Positions 42,748 through 52,249 of a DNA stretch of 64,000 bases are shown here, piece after piece. The position numbers and the translations under genes were made by a program. Positions within the stretch are counted from its first letter, which is position 1, and every line of letters starts with the position of its first letter. The DNA is from Neoarius graeffei. Its lineage: Eukaryota; Chordata; Actinopteri; Siluriformes; Ariidae. The stretch lies in NCBI RefSeq assembly GCF_027579695.1, contig NC_083571.1:37970443-38034442 (forward strand). Reading direction: 5' to 3'. The notes under the pieces are model-generated. The model did no database searches. It was not told where the DNA came from and saw nothing but the letters and a program-made list of their open reading frames with translations.

Positions 42748-43128
42748 CTCATCTCATCTCATCTCATTATCTCTAGCCGCTTTATCCTTCTACAGGGTCG
42801 CAGGCAAGCTGGAGCCTATCCCAGCTGACTATGGGCGAAAGGCGGGGTACACCCTGGACAAGTCGCCAGGTCATCACAGGGCTGACACATAGACACAGAC
42901 AACCATTCACACTCACATTCACACCTATGGTCAATTTAGAGTCACCAGTTAACCTAACCTGCATGTCTTTGGACTGTGGGGGAAACCGGAGCACCCGGAG
43001 GGGACCCACGCGGACACGGGGAGAACATGCAAACTCCACACAGAAAGGCCCTCGCCGGCCCCGGGGCTCGAACCCAGGACCTTCTTGCTGTGAGGCGACA
43101 ACGCTAACCACTACACCACTGTGCCGCC
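42748..43128 (-). mobile_element. V-SINE, full length (5)
   Basis: TSD GTCTTAGAAG perfect at 42738-42747 and 43129-43138. Copy I carries the empty site near 8715. Confidence 0.95.
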
Positions 43129-43530
43129 GTCTTAGAAGCTCATCATCTAAAATTTTACTTTTAGACTGGTCTTCACTTTTTTCAGTCATTTGTATAAAAA
43201 CTTAGACTGGTCTCATTTAAGACCAAAAAGTAAGATGTCCCACCCCCAGGCTAACTTTTATCTACATGCTATTAAAGGTTGCCATGGAAACAACTAAGTT
43301 GAGCTAGTTTCATCAAAGTGGCTTAGATTGTTGTTCACTAATCTAATATGAACAATGGCATATGTTAATATTTGGGTTTATGAAAGGGCAATATGGAGAG
43401 AAACGTTCTTCAAAGACCATTCAAAACTACTGAAAGTGCTTTCTGACAAAGAACTTAAGGAAGATCAGTGTAAAGGTTTTTAAAAAATCCACGTTTTGGT
43501 GAAGTCACTTCATTTCACACTGAAAAAAAA

Positions 43531-43913
43531 TCTCATCTCATCTCATCTCATTATCTCTAGCCGCTTTATCCTGTTCTACAGGGTCACAGGCAAGCTGGAG
43601 CCTATCCCAACTGACTACAGGCGAAAGGCGGGGTACACCCTGGACAAGTCACCAGGTCATCACAGGGCTGACACATAGACACAGACAACCATTCACACTC
43701 ACATTCACACCTACGCTCAATTTAGAGTCACCAGTTAACCTAACCTGCATGTCTTTGGACTGTGGGGGAAACCGGAGCACCCGGAGGAAACCCACACGGA
43801 CACAGGGAGAACATGCAAACTCCACACAGAAAGGCCCTCGTCGGCCACGGGGCTCGAACCCGGATCTTCTTGCTGTGAGGCGACAGCGCTAACCACTACA
43901 CCACCGTGCTGCC
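43531..43913 (-). mobile_element. V-SINE, full length (6)
   Basis: Inverted, ending ACCGTGCTGCC. It lies between the end of unit copy III and the Tc1 relic. A clear TSD is not visible, and the left terminus of the Tc1 relic is missing here. Confidence 0.92.
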
Positions 43914-45065
43914 AGTACTGAGTCTTTCCTATAACATTTTATAAGGTTGGAGATACAGAGTAGGGCATCTGAGACCATTCCTCTTTACACAATCTCTCCA
44001 GGTCATCCAGGGTCCTCAGCCCTCTCTTGTGCTCTCTCCTCTTCAGCTCACCCCACAAATTTTCACTGGGGTTCAGCTCAGGAGGTTGAGACAGCCATGG
44101 CAGAACTTGATGCTGTGCTCAGTGAACAACTTTTTTTGTTGATTGGGACATGTGCTTCGGATCATATGCTTCGGATACAGTTGGGAGCAGGTACTTTTCA
44201 TCTATAGCCATCCTTTGTTTTACCCCAAACCCACTCTGAGTGTTTGTTGCCAAAAAGCTCAAATTTTGTTCCATCAGACCATAGCACATGGTTCCAGTCA
44301 AAGTTATAGTAGCATTTCGCAATCTTCAGGTCCTTACATTTGTGGTTAACTGACAGAAAAGGCTTTTTTTCTGGCAGCTTTCAAATAATCTGTTGGTATG
44401 GAGATGGAGTCTGACAGTGGTTTTGGAGATTTGGAAGCCCCCGGATTTTACTTTTTCTTGTAATTCACCAACAGTGATTGTTGGGGATTTTTTGCCTCTC
44501 CTCACTGTATGTGTGTATGTGTATGTATGTGGGGGCAAAATAAACTTGGGTCCTCTTCCAGGCAAGTTTGGCACAGTTCCAGTTGGTGTCCACTTTTTTA
44601 TTATTGTCCTAACAGTAGAAATGGACATTTTCAGGTGAGTAGCTATTTTTTTATAACCATTCCCTGACTGATGAAGGTCAACACACTTCTCCCTCATTTG
44701 GTTTATGTTTTCTCTTATCTTTCCCATGTTGATGGATGACTAAGGGAACTTGTCCTCTGTGTCACCTCATACTTGTTCTGCCGCTAATCAGAAAGTCATG
44801 CTCACAGCTTGAAAATTCCTCCACATTCCAATCAACTCAAACATGTCCAATTTATTTGGGAATCCTGCTTCAGTTACATTGCATTCACCATCATTTCCGT
44901 GGTGCCAATAATAGTGGCACGTGTTTTTGGTGAAAATAATTATTTCTTAATGAGGGATTTGTTTTTCTCTGAATAAATGTATTTCAATTAAAGGTTGGAT
45001 TTTTCTCATTTTTTCAGTGATTTTTTTTAACCCTTTTAACTGATCTTCACAAGGGGTGCCAATAA
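43914..45065 (-). mobile_element. Tc1-like element of a second family, relic
   Basis: Minus-strand transposase 44727 to about 43960 followed by the leader and right terminus (about 45065, AAGGGGTGCCAATAATTATG). The left terminus is missing next to the V-SINE. Its termini and protein differ from the CAGTGGTGCTT family at 9630 and 62491. Confidence 0.78.
43960..44727 (-). pseudogene. Tc1-like transposase, second family, frameshifted
   Basis: From 44727: MGKIRENINQMREKCVDLHQ and ATHLKMSISTVRTIIKKW (HTH), GTVPNLPGRGPKFILPP with a TATG microsatellite inserted (TYTYTHT), TITVGELQEKVKSGGFQIS. Then after a frame change NATITLTGTMCYGLMEQNLS; the DELNP-type region near 44060 (LSQPPELNP-like) ends the homology near 43970. 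Catalytic Asp motifs are degraded. Confidence 0.75.
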
Positions 45066-45232
45066 TTATGCATGAACTATGGTGGACTAAGAGCCATCTC
45101 CTCCTCTGCAGGCACTCCTCACTGTGTTGTGGTGCTGATGAAGACAGCTCTCCATTTGTAACACCCCTTGGATCCAAATGAGAGTCTTGACTGATGCATT
45201 AGATTTCTTTTCTTATCGTTTCTTTTCTTTTC

Positions 45233-45479
45233 TTCAGCACTGAAGCCGGGATGTACAAAGATAGGATGCAACAACATTAGTCCATTCACCTAACAGCACC
45301 ATGAGAACTGCACCAGGACATACAAACAAACATTTTACAATCTGATTTCACGGATACAAGCTTCATTATATTAAAAACTACAAAGAACCACATTAAATTA
45401 TGAGATAAAATTACACAAAACACAATTCATACATACATAAAAATAAATTTTTGTAAATTAATAAACTACACCATACCTC
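45233..45479. repeat. R2 repeat, copy 2
   Basis: Matches 14572-14832. It adjoins a gag remnant, ending ACTACACCATACCT just before it. Confidence 0.7.
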
Positions 45480-45835
45480 ACCCATACTAGGTGATGCTCT
45501 CCTAGGCTGCAGCTGGCTCGTTGCAGTATAGCCCACTTAGGGTCCGGCCACAAGCTTGCCTCCATGATACACTCAAACAGCTCAAGGCAGGCTTCCGTGT
45601 CATCCTGCAGCCCCATCTTAACCAGCTGCAGAGCAACGCTGGCTTCAGGAGTGACCAGTGGAATACCCGCAGACTGGACCCAGCTCCGCATCACCTGCCG
45701 GTCCTTCACCTGGATCTCGAGCATGGCCTGGATGCACTGCACCTGTTCGTTGGACAAGCTGAGTAGCTCTTGGTGCTTGCCTTGGAGATGAACTGTGAGG
45801 GTCTGGAGGAGCTGGTGTGGACTCCGTGGTGGCAT
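45480..45835 (-). pseudogene. gag N-terminal remnant
   Basis: LLQTLTVHLQGKHQELLSLS (Gln-rich helix), then VKMGLQDDTEACLELFECIM and EASLWPDPKWAILQ, parallel to MGPQDDPEAFITLFEQVAEA at 26366-27262. The frame leaves homology near 45500 where it meets repeat R2. Confidence 0.75.
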
Positions 45836-45865
45836 TCATTCCTTAGTCCCATGTTTTGGTACCAA

Positions 45866-46169
45866 TGTAACAACTTTGTGGGAATGGGCAATGAGGAACT
45901 TGAGACAGGCGCTGCAATTCGAGGTACGTTTTAACTTTTATTGTCATTTTTCAGTGACTTTTACAATTATGGTACAGTAGAAACACACACATGCAATGTG
46001 GTGACACAGCTCTCTCACTCTTTCCTGGCTGTCTGAAAGGCACACCGAGACACATGTTAATAGACAGCCAGAAATTAGACACAAGTGTAACTCATCACAC
46101 ATTACCTGCCTGTTCAACCTGACGCCTCACTCTTCACAGCCAACACTTAACCACACCCTCGCTGCCACA
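45866..46169 (-). repeat. LTR (304 bp), its last 99 bp duplicated at 47654
   Basis: Complete LTR by its TGTAAC start next to the primer site and CCACA end. Positions 46071-46169 recur at 47654-47752 with two differences. Confidence 0.82.
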
Positions 46170-47653
46170 TTTTATTGCTTTTATTTGGATCCAAGAAACA
46201 AGCAAGGAATACAAGATCCAAATATTCTGGAAAAGGTCTTTGATAAGATGACAGATCTTAAAGGCTACACACCTATACCAGTACTCTCATTAATGTAATA
46301 CTCAACATTCAAGGATAAATAAAACATCTCCGCCTCCATATGTGCATACTACCAATAATAGCTGAGACAGAGCAGAACTTTGCCAAGTTTTTTGCTCCTC
46401 TTTTTTGCATTCCCCCCAACTGCAGCCCTCTGACTACATTCTTATGTACATGGCCTAAACTTCCAAAAACCAGTACTACAAGCCTGCATTCATATCCCAA
46501 TTGCAGAATACGCTCTAATAAGGGCTGATATTTCAGTAATTTGGAATAATAGCAAGTGACTATATACAAATCGAAACAGCACCCAACCTCAATAATGCAT
46601 ACAGAATTCGTAGATGAATTTACAATTACAATATCCGGTGTATTTGGAATATCTTTAAAATAGTCAAAATCAGATATGTTACCGTATGTTGAAACCAGTT
46701 CGTTTTCACAGTACTATGTAGAAAAAACTCGCAATCATGTCCTTGGTTTATTTTTTGTAAGTCCTTTGCAACCAGATCGACCAAACGGTCGTGCCTGGCC
46801 ACATACTGTCCTTTATAGTAACTGCATCCATTCAGTATATGGGACACTGTTTCGTTTTCTTGATGGTTTGTGTGCAATATACAAAAGGGGTCATGCCTTG
46901 ATGGATACCAAATTGCCAGGTTGTATCTCGTTGGAAGGCATTGCAATTGTGTTTTAATGCCAAAGACAATGGTTTCTTCTGAAATGGAGTGATTTTTGAA
47001 AATTGAATGGGACACCAATTTGTCAGCAGACTGTAGGAGCGCTAGTTTCCCTTGTAATTTTAGGCTTTTCCAGGGCTGTGCACCCTGTGTTTTTTTTATG
47101 ATGTAGAAGTGATACTCTGATATCCTTTATTTGCAACTGACGTGATGTGTTGTTTTCTTTCAGAACCACTAAAGGCAAAATATGGGGATTTGTTATAATA
47201 TCCTCAAACGCTGCTGGTGCTCCATCAATTCCCAGCCAGGAAAGTTCGAGTCCTACATCTTGGCAAAGGTCGTTGAGATCTATCCAATTGGAGCGCACCC
47301 CAAATCCAGCTGCCTTGATGTCAAGCTTACCATTATGTTTCAATTTGAAACCAAGAAACTGGGGCTCATTTGAGGAAGCGAACGGTATTTTACGTCGCTG
47401 CAAATGTAACAACAGCGATTCGCGTGCCAGTTCTCTGACAGCTGTGTCATCATTGTTTAGCATGTTGATAAGATGACCTATTCTCGTAGAAGTGTACACC
47501 CATTCCACGATCAGGACACCTAGGCCCCCGTCTCTGCGTGATTGGAAAATAATGTCCCGTGTTGTGTGACTATTTAGTCCAATCCATTTTCTTACCAGCC
47601 TCACAGTTTCATTGTTTAACATTGCCAGCGTATTTTGGGCAATATGGACATTG
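46170..47653 (-). mobile_element. LINE of the restriction-endonuclease (R2-like) type, 5'-truncated
   Basis: Coding on the minus strand, 3' end at left. It is bounded on both sides by the same 99 bp of LTR, which behaves as a very long TSD. It contains the end of RT, a Cys-His knuckle and a PD-type endonuclease. Confidence 0.82.
46309..47650 (-). pseudogene. LINE RT end, zinc knuckle and restriction-like endonuclease
   Basis: 47650-47023: VRLVRKWIGLNSHTTRDIIF, RRDGGLGVLIVEWVYTSTRI, ELARESLLLHLQRRKIPFA and GVRSNWIDLNDLCQDVGLEL, the thumb and linker of R2/NeSL-like LINEs. 47018-46626, another frame: LQCLPTRYNLAIWYPSRHDP, C-x2-H...HILNGC knuckle and ARHDRLVDLVAKDL. Then PDIVIVNSSTNSVCIIEVG (PD...E-x-G of the endonuclease, about 46640-46585) and YYSKLLKYQPLLERI, LVFGSLGHVHKNVVRGL, SVSAIIGSMHIWRRRC to 46320. 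At least two frame changes; inactive. Confidence 0.82.
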
Positions 47654-47747
47654 GAAATTAGACACAAGTGTAACTCATCACACATTACCTGCCTGTTCAA
47701 CCTGACGCCTCACTCTTCACAGGCAACACTTAACCACACCCTTGCTG

Positions 47748-47752
<5 letters not shown>
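47654..47752 (-). repeat. Duplicated 99-bp LTR end
   Basis: 97 of 99 bases equal to 46071-46169 by eye. Directly followed by a (CA)n run at 47753-47788. Confidence 0.9.
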
Positions 47753-47789
<37 letters not shown>

Positions 47790-47792
<3 letters not shown>

Positions 47793-48629
47793 AGGAGGAG
47801 CAATTTAATACAGTGTGAGAGTCAGACCCTCATTACAGCGCATGCATTCATCCTCATTCACCTCAGTTATCAGGACTGTACATGACCCAGTGGGGAAGTA
47901 CATCCTTCTAATGCTCAAGTAATGATCTGTGTGTTTTCCCCACTCCAGATACGTGCTCTGATGATGGACTCTCTCACTGGGAAGGAGGAAAAGCTGCCAG
48001 CAAGCTGGACAGGACTCCAGCCCTGCATCCCTCACTGTAGGACATGTCCCCCTGCTTCACACCTCTGGATCCACTACAGCTCCCCTGCCATGCTCACTGC
48101 ACAACCTCACTCAGTGAAGGAAAGAATAAAACTCCCACCCGTTTTGCACCTCACACCTGTTGTCATGTGTCTGCCACTGTCATGAGGGATCCCTCACTAT
48201 ATACCTATATATGACTCTCGCAGCATGGTCTTTCATGTGCTAGTTCTTACTTATCATGTGTGTAGCTATAGAGTGTATGTTGATAAATCCTACACATTCT
48301 AAACTGCTCTGTTTGAGCATGGTTACACTCACTTATGTAAAGTCACATACCCCCAAATTGCCATTTATAGTAAAATCCTTTCTTTATGAGGGATATTATA
48401 GTTACATATGTGCGATCTATTACCCCAGTTATATTCAGGAAACCTGTGATGGTGTTCTTCATCATTGGTGTCCTTTGCACCGCTGTCATGGAATATATTT
48501 CAGTGTAGGTGATAGGAAAGTGATTTGAAAGCATGCAGTTCGGGATGCACTGAAACCACTTTTTCACACAAAGAATGAGTTCAAGTATTTATGTGTGTAC
48601 TTGCTGATAACAAGTACCGACATGAGTAT
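47790..48629. other. Non-coding stretch
   Basis: No frame with recognisable homology; a short GC-richer block at 47945-48180 looks unique but shows no splice-bounded exon. Confidence 0.45.
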
Positions 48630-48633
48630 TTAA

Positions 48634-50789
48634 CTCTTTGATGCAAAACATATGCACACCCCTTCTAATGCACAACATGGGTCAAAAATGACCCGCATTC
48701 ATTTTCCAGGTTATTTCATGCTGACTGAGTTTTTCTTTGCTCTATCTTTTGAAATCAATTTATTTTATGATTGAATATTCCAAGTATTCTTTAAATATCT
48801 TGTTTTTAATTACCAAAAATCATTAATTTAATTTTTTTTCTTTCCTACTTTATGAACAAAAATACTTTTTATATTACTACACATGGGTCATCCAAGTGTG
48901 ATTTAAAATTAAATGTCTTAATACTATAATAATAATAATTTGTTTCAATTAATTACTTTAGCAGTGAATGAGGCCAGTTATTTATTTATTAACTATGTAG
49001 TTAGCTAAGCCAACTACAATAAAATTAGCTAACTAAAATAGAATATGTCAACAGCTAGGTAGCTAATAGTAATTATTTGTAACTTTCTGACAAGTAATCT
49101 ACTCACTCTCAAGGTAACCTAAACATAATCAATTTTTTTCTAAAGGCCCGGTTCCACTGGCCGATGGACACGAAACGTATGCAAAAAGGACACAGCGGAC
49201 GAGCAAAATTTCGGGGGTGGCTCTATCCGTTTTCATCTGCTCCAGAAATGGACAAAATTGGCGAAAATTTGCGAAAACAGAACGGAAAAGAATGGACGTG
49301 GGTAGTATATAGCGGGGATGTTAAACGCATGTTCATAGGAAGCCTAGCGGATGAAAGCGGATGGAAGTGGATGACAGCTCCGAAGGGGTTACCGGTGATA
49401 ACTGAGAAGCGGACGCATAGCAGAAAGAGCGGATGCATAGCGGATGAAGGGGATGCATCACGTACGCCTAACGGAAACAAAGGGGATGTTGCGTGGATGT
49501 ATATCGGATGCAGACCGTTCACTGCGCATGCGGGGGGTATGAATTGCGTCTGCTCCGCGGAAATGAAGGGATGCAGCACGCACGCCGTCAGCATAAAGTG
49601 GAAAGACGTGCTGGCGGCTACATCGATACATCTCTACTACTAGATGATTTTCTCCCCCTTTTTATACAAAATATCGATTGTCCGCTAGGTGTCCTTCTAC
49701 ATACTCTAGACATACTCCAGACATCCTAAATATACGAGATACATCCCAGATATAAACGCTTTGTCCGTTTTGAATACTTTATATACGAGATGCATACGCT
49801 TACATCCTTTCTATTTCCGTGCTACTAACGATGAATAGACGTTTCATGTACCTTATCTTTCCTCCCTCTTTCCGTTTTCAGCTGCAGCAGATGTGAGTTG
49901 CGAGGATGCCCAGAGGATGCAGAGAGGATACAGAAGACGTTTAACGGATGATAACGGACATAGAACGTTTGTTGCTCGTATATGTCGCGGATTTACATCG
50001 TACACGGCGGAAAGTTCATCCGTTCTAAAAGTTTTGTGCAGCTCAAAACTTTTTGCGCGGATGAAATCACAGTGGACGGATGCTCGATGGATAGAGCGTA
50101 TGAAGCACGTATGCAATGAGTACACAACGGATGCATAGCGTTTTCCAACGGATGGCAAAGATTTTTTTACGTTTTACATCCTCTTTGCATCCGTAAGTGC
50201 AGTGGGACCGGGCCTTAAGGTAATGTTAGAACAATTGAAAAACATTACTTACATGTATTAGATGGGCAAAGGGCGCTGTGCTGAGCTGTGAAATGTCTGA
50301 CACAAGCACAATTCACAGTTCCCACCAAACGCTGGAGTAAACGCATGCGGGTCGTTTCTGACCCATGTGTGTAAACTTGATGTAGAATTACAAAAGCTGT
50401 GCTTGTTCATAACTTAAGAAAGGAAAAATAAAAATGATGATTTGTGCTAAACAAAAACAAGATATTTACTGCATATTTGGAAAAGTAAATGACAAAATTA
50501 ATTTATTTCAAAAGTATATCATAGAAACACTCAGCCATACATGAAATACAACCTGGAAAATGAATGCAGGTCGTTTTTGACCCATGTTGTGCATTAGAAG
50601 GGTAGTGATACAAAAAGGGGTTTAATTCAAAAAGTAAGAAAGGAAAAATAAAATAAGGATGTATGATGATCAAAAACAAGTTAATTGAGGAATACCTTGA
50701 ATACTGAATGATGGAATTAATTTATTGCAAAGATATAGAAGATAAAAATGCAGCCAGGTCACTTTTGACCCATGTTTTGCATCAAAGGG
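48634..50789. mobile_element. piggyBac-like palindromic element, non-autonomous
   Basis: Left end CTCTTTGATGCAAAACAT after TTAA (48630-48633); right end ATGTTTTGCATCAAAGGG before TTAA (50790-50793). TTAA is the piggyBac target. The two arms (48634-49144 and 50215-50789) are long imperfect inverted repeats sharing ACATGGGTCAAAAATGACCC and CCTGGAAAATGAATGC. No transposase. Its middle holds another element. Confidence 0.8.
49145..50214. mobile_element. CGGATG-rich DNA element with GGCCCGGTyCCACTG ends
   Basis: Ends GGCCCGGTTCCACTGG and CAGTGGGACCGGGCC are inverted repeats, with TAAA on the left and TTAA on the right, suggesting a short TA-rich TSD. I count ten CGGATG on the + strand and two on the minus within 1070 bp, plus many GGATG. 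The open frames here (49164-49643 and a minus shadow) follow from the motif repetition and are not taken as genes. Confidence 0.72.
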
Positions 50790-51282
50790 TTAAATCAGTA
50801 TTTCTACTTTACAACCTTAAACTGGTGATTAAACATTTACTGAATCCTGTCAGGTGTGGAGCAAACATATTTAATGTTGACAAAGGCCTCAAGTGCAGTT
50901 GTTTGTTCTTCTGAGGAGATACACTGCCCAGGAAATTTAAGACTGATATGATCAGCTGTAGCCATTGGTTGTGTACAAAAGTGCCTTCATGGTGCTTTTC
51001 TATCCATCGTCCTCAAAAAGGCCACCCTATATTGGATAATTACTGGGCCTGGGAAACGTGCAATGAATCAATCAATGTGCAATGAACTGGAAGACAGGTT
51101 TTATTTTCTTCATATGTGCTCTGGTTGTTATAATAAAATATAAACAATCATGAGCATAAAAAAAACCCGCACAACAGGAGACAATTTTCAACCAAAAATA
51201 ATCAAAACTTCCTGTGTAAACCAAAAGCCTCCACACTGCCAGTGTCTCCACCATTCAATTAAACAGAATTAAACTATTTCAG

Positions 51283-51733
51283 TCAGCATACAGTGGTGTT
51301 GTCGCTAAGAACTAAACATTTTTTGAAAAGTGAGAGGCAGATTCGTTTTGATGAACAGAATCCTCTCTGCATGATCAGCTGTGAGCCTGTTTCTGTTTCA
51401 TTCACAATATGTAACATTGAACTGAACAGCCTTTCGTGGTCAACACTAAACAAGCACAACGTAGAGCACAGCGTGGACAGAAGTTTTCGGCCTGCCCCAG
51501 GTCTTAAGCATATCATCAAATGCAACTGCAATGGCTCAGCTGGTGTGCGAGCACTGGAACTGCTTTGCTTGCAGTGTGACTTGGTGAAGAGTAAAATTCA
51601 CATCAATCCACTGTACGGTTAAACTGAGGAGAGAATTTGGGGATACACTGCAAGTCCAAATATCACTCATGAAGCTGAAGGCTGAAACATCATGGAACAG
51701 GTCGCTAATGTGCTTTTTCACAACATCTAACAC
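51283..51733 (-). pseudogene. hAT (ZBED-like) transposase fragment, internally deleted
   Basis: From 51733: LDVVKKHISDLFHDVSAFSF, MSDIWTCSVSPNSLLSLTVQ and WIDVNFTLHQVTLQAKQF, the catalytic-Asp region of ZBED-type hAT. From 51450 another frame gives FSVDHERLFSSMLHIVNETE, the C-terminal dimerisation motif, so the middle is deleted. Confidence 0.72.
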
Positions 51734-51965
51734 CTTCGCTAAAACAGCATCTGTTAGCTAAACAAGCTTACAACCAATTCAGAATTGTGCATTAAATTAA
51801 AAGACAGCATTACTTCACAAACACCACATGCATAGTCTCGAGCTACATATTCCTACACTTATCCAAAAACACAAAAATTAAACACAACTTTAAAAAAACA
51901 ACTAAATAGACTACTAAACCTAGCAGACTTTTATAACACTAAAATCCAACCAAGGCCAGTGTCTC

Positions 51966-52235
51966 TTAGGCCAGTAGCTTGTTCTGTAGGGTGTGCAGTT
52001 TGGCTGAAAGCTTTAAGCCTTCAGTCTCCACTAGAATATTCTGAAATGCCTCAAATGTGCACTTTAGCTCTTTGGGGTAGCTGAGGTTCAGTGTGTAGGT
52101 CAGGCCAAGCAGAGTGGTACATGCCCGGGCTACATTTCGCACACTGCTGATCACCCTGACACCCTCCAGGACGATTCCAACATCTTCTGGACTCTCAACT
52201 GCTGAGGCATCAGTCTTCTTGATGACAGATTTTCA
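51966..52235 (-). pseudogene. Fragment of an uncharacterised fish protein family
   Basis: Minus-strand frame DASAVESPEDVGIVLEGVRV, then ACTTLLGLTYTLNLSYPKEL, KCTFEAFQNILVETEGLKLS and LHTLQNKLLA-stop. The LNLSYPKELKxTFE block recurs at the C-terminus of uncharacterised multi-copy teleost proteins (my recollection). The upstream part is lost by frame changes near 52235. It could be a retrocopy tail or last exon of a decayed host gene. Confidence 0.5.
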
Positions 52236-52249
52236 TCAGATGCTGTACG

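Larger units (their letters stand above)
40985..43530 (+). repeat. Paralogous unit, copy III (with V-SINEs)
   Basis: Same order and strand as copies I and II. Two V-SINEs (41951-42224, 42748-43128) interrupt it and a third (43531) abuts its end. It has empty sites for hAT A (near 41645), for the LINE (near 41797) and for the GTF2IRD2-type hAT (near 41347). A (TG)n run at 42533-42567 is at the same place as the runs in the other copies. Confidence 0.8.
45480..46169 (-). mobile_element. Gmr1-like retroelement, 5' end only
   Basis: LTR 45866-46169 (TGTAACAACTTTG...CGCTGCCACA), a primer-binding-like site on the minus strand (TGGTACCAAAACATGGGA), and gag N-terminus (45835-45480). Everything downstream is missing. 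Confidence 0.8.

Noticed and set aside
49164..49643. 159-codon open frame as a gene
   Set aside because: Composition follows the CGGATG/GGATG motif repetition, the opposite strand is equally open, and there is no homology or splice structure.
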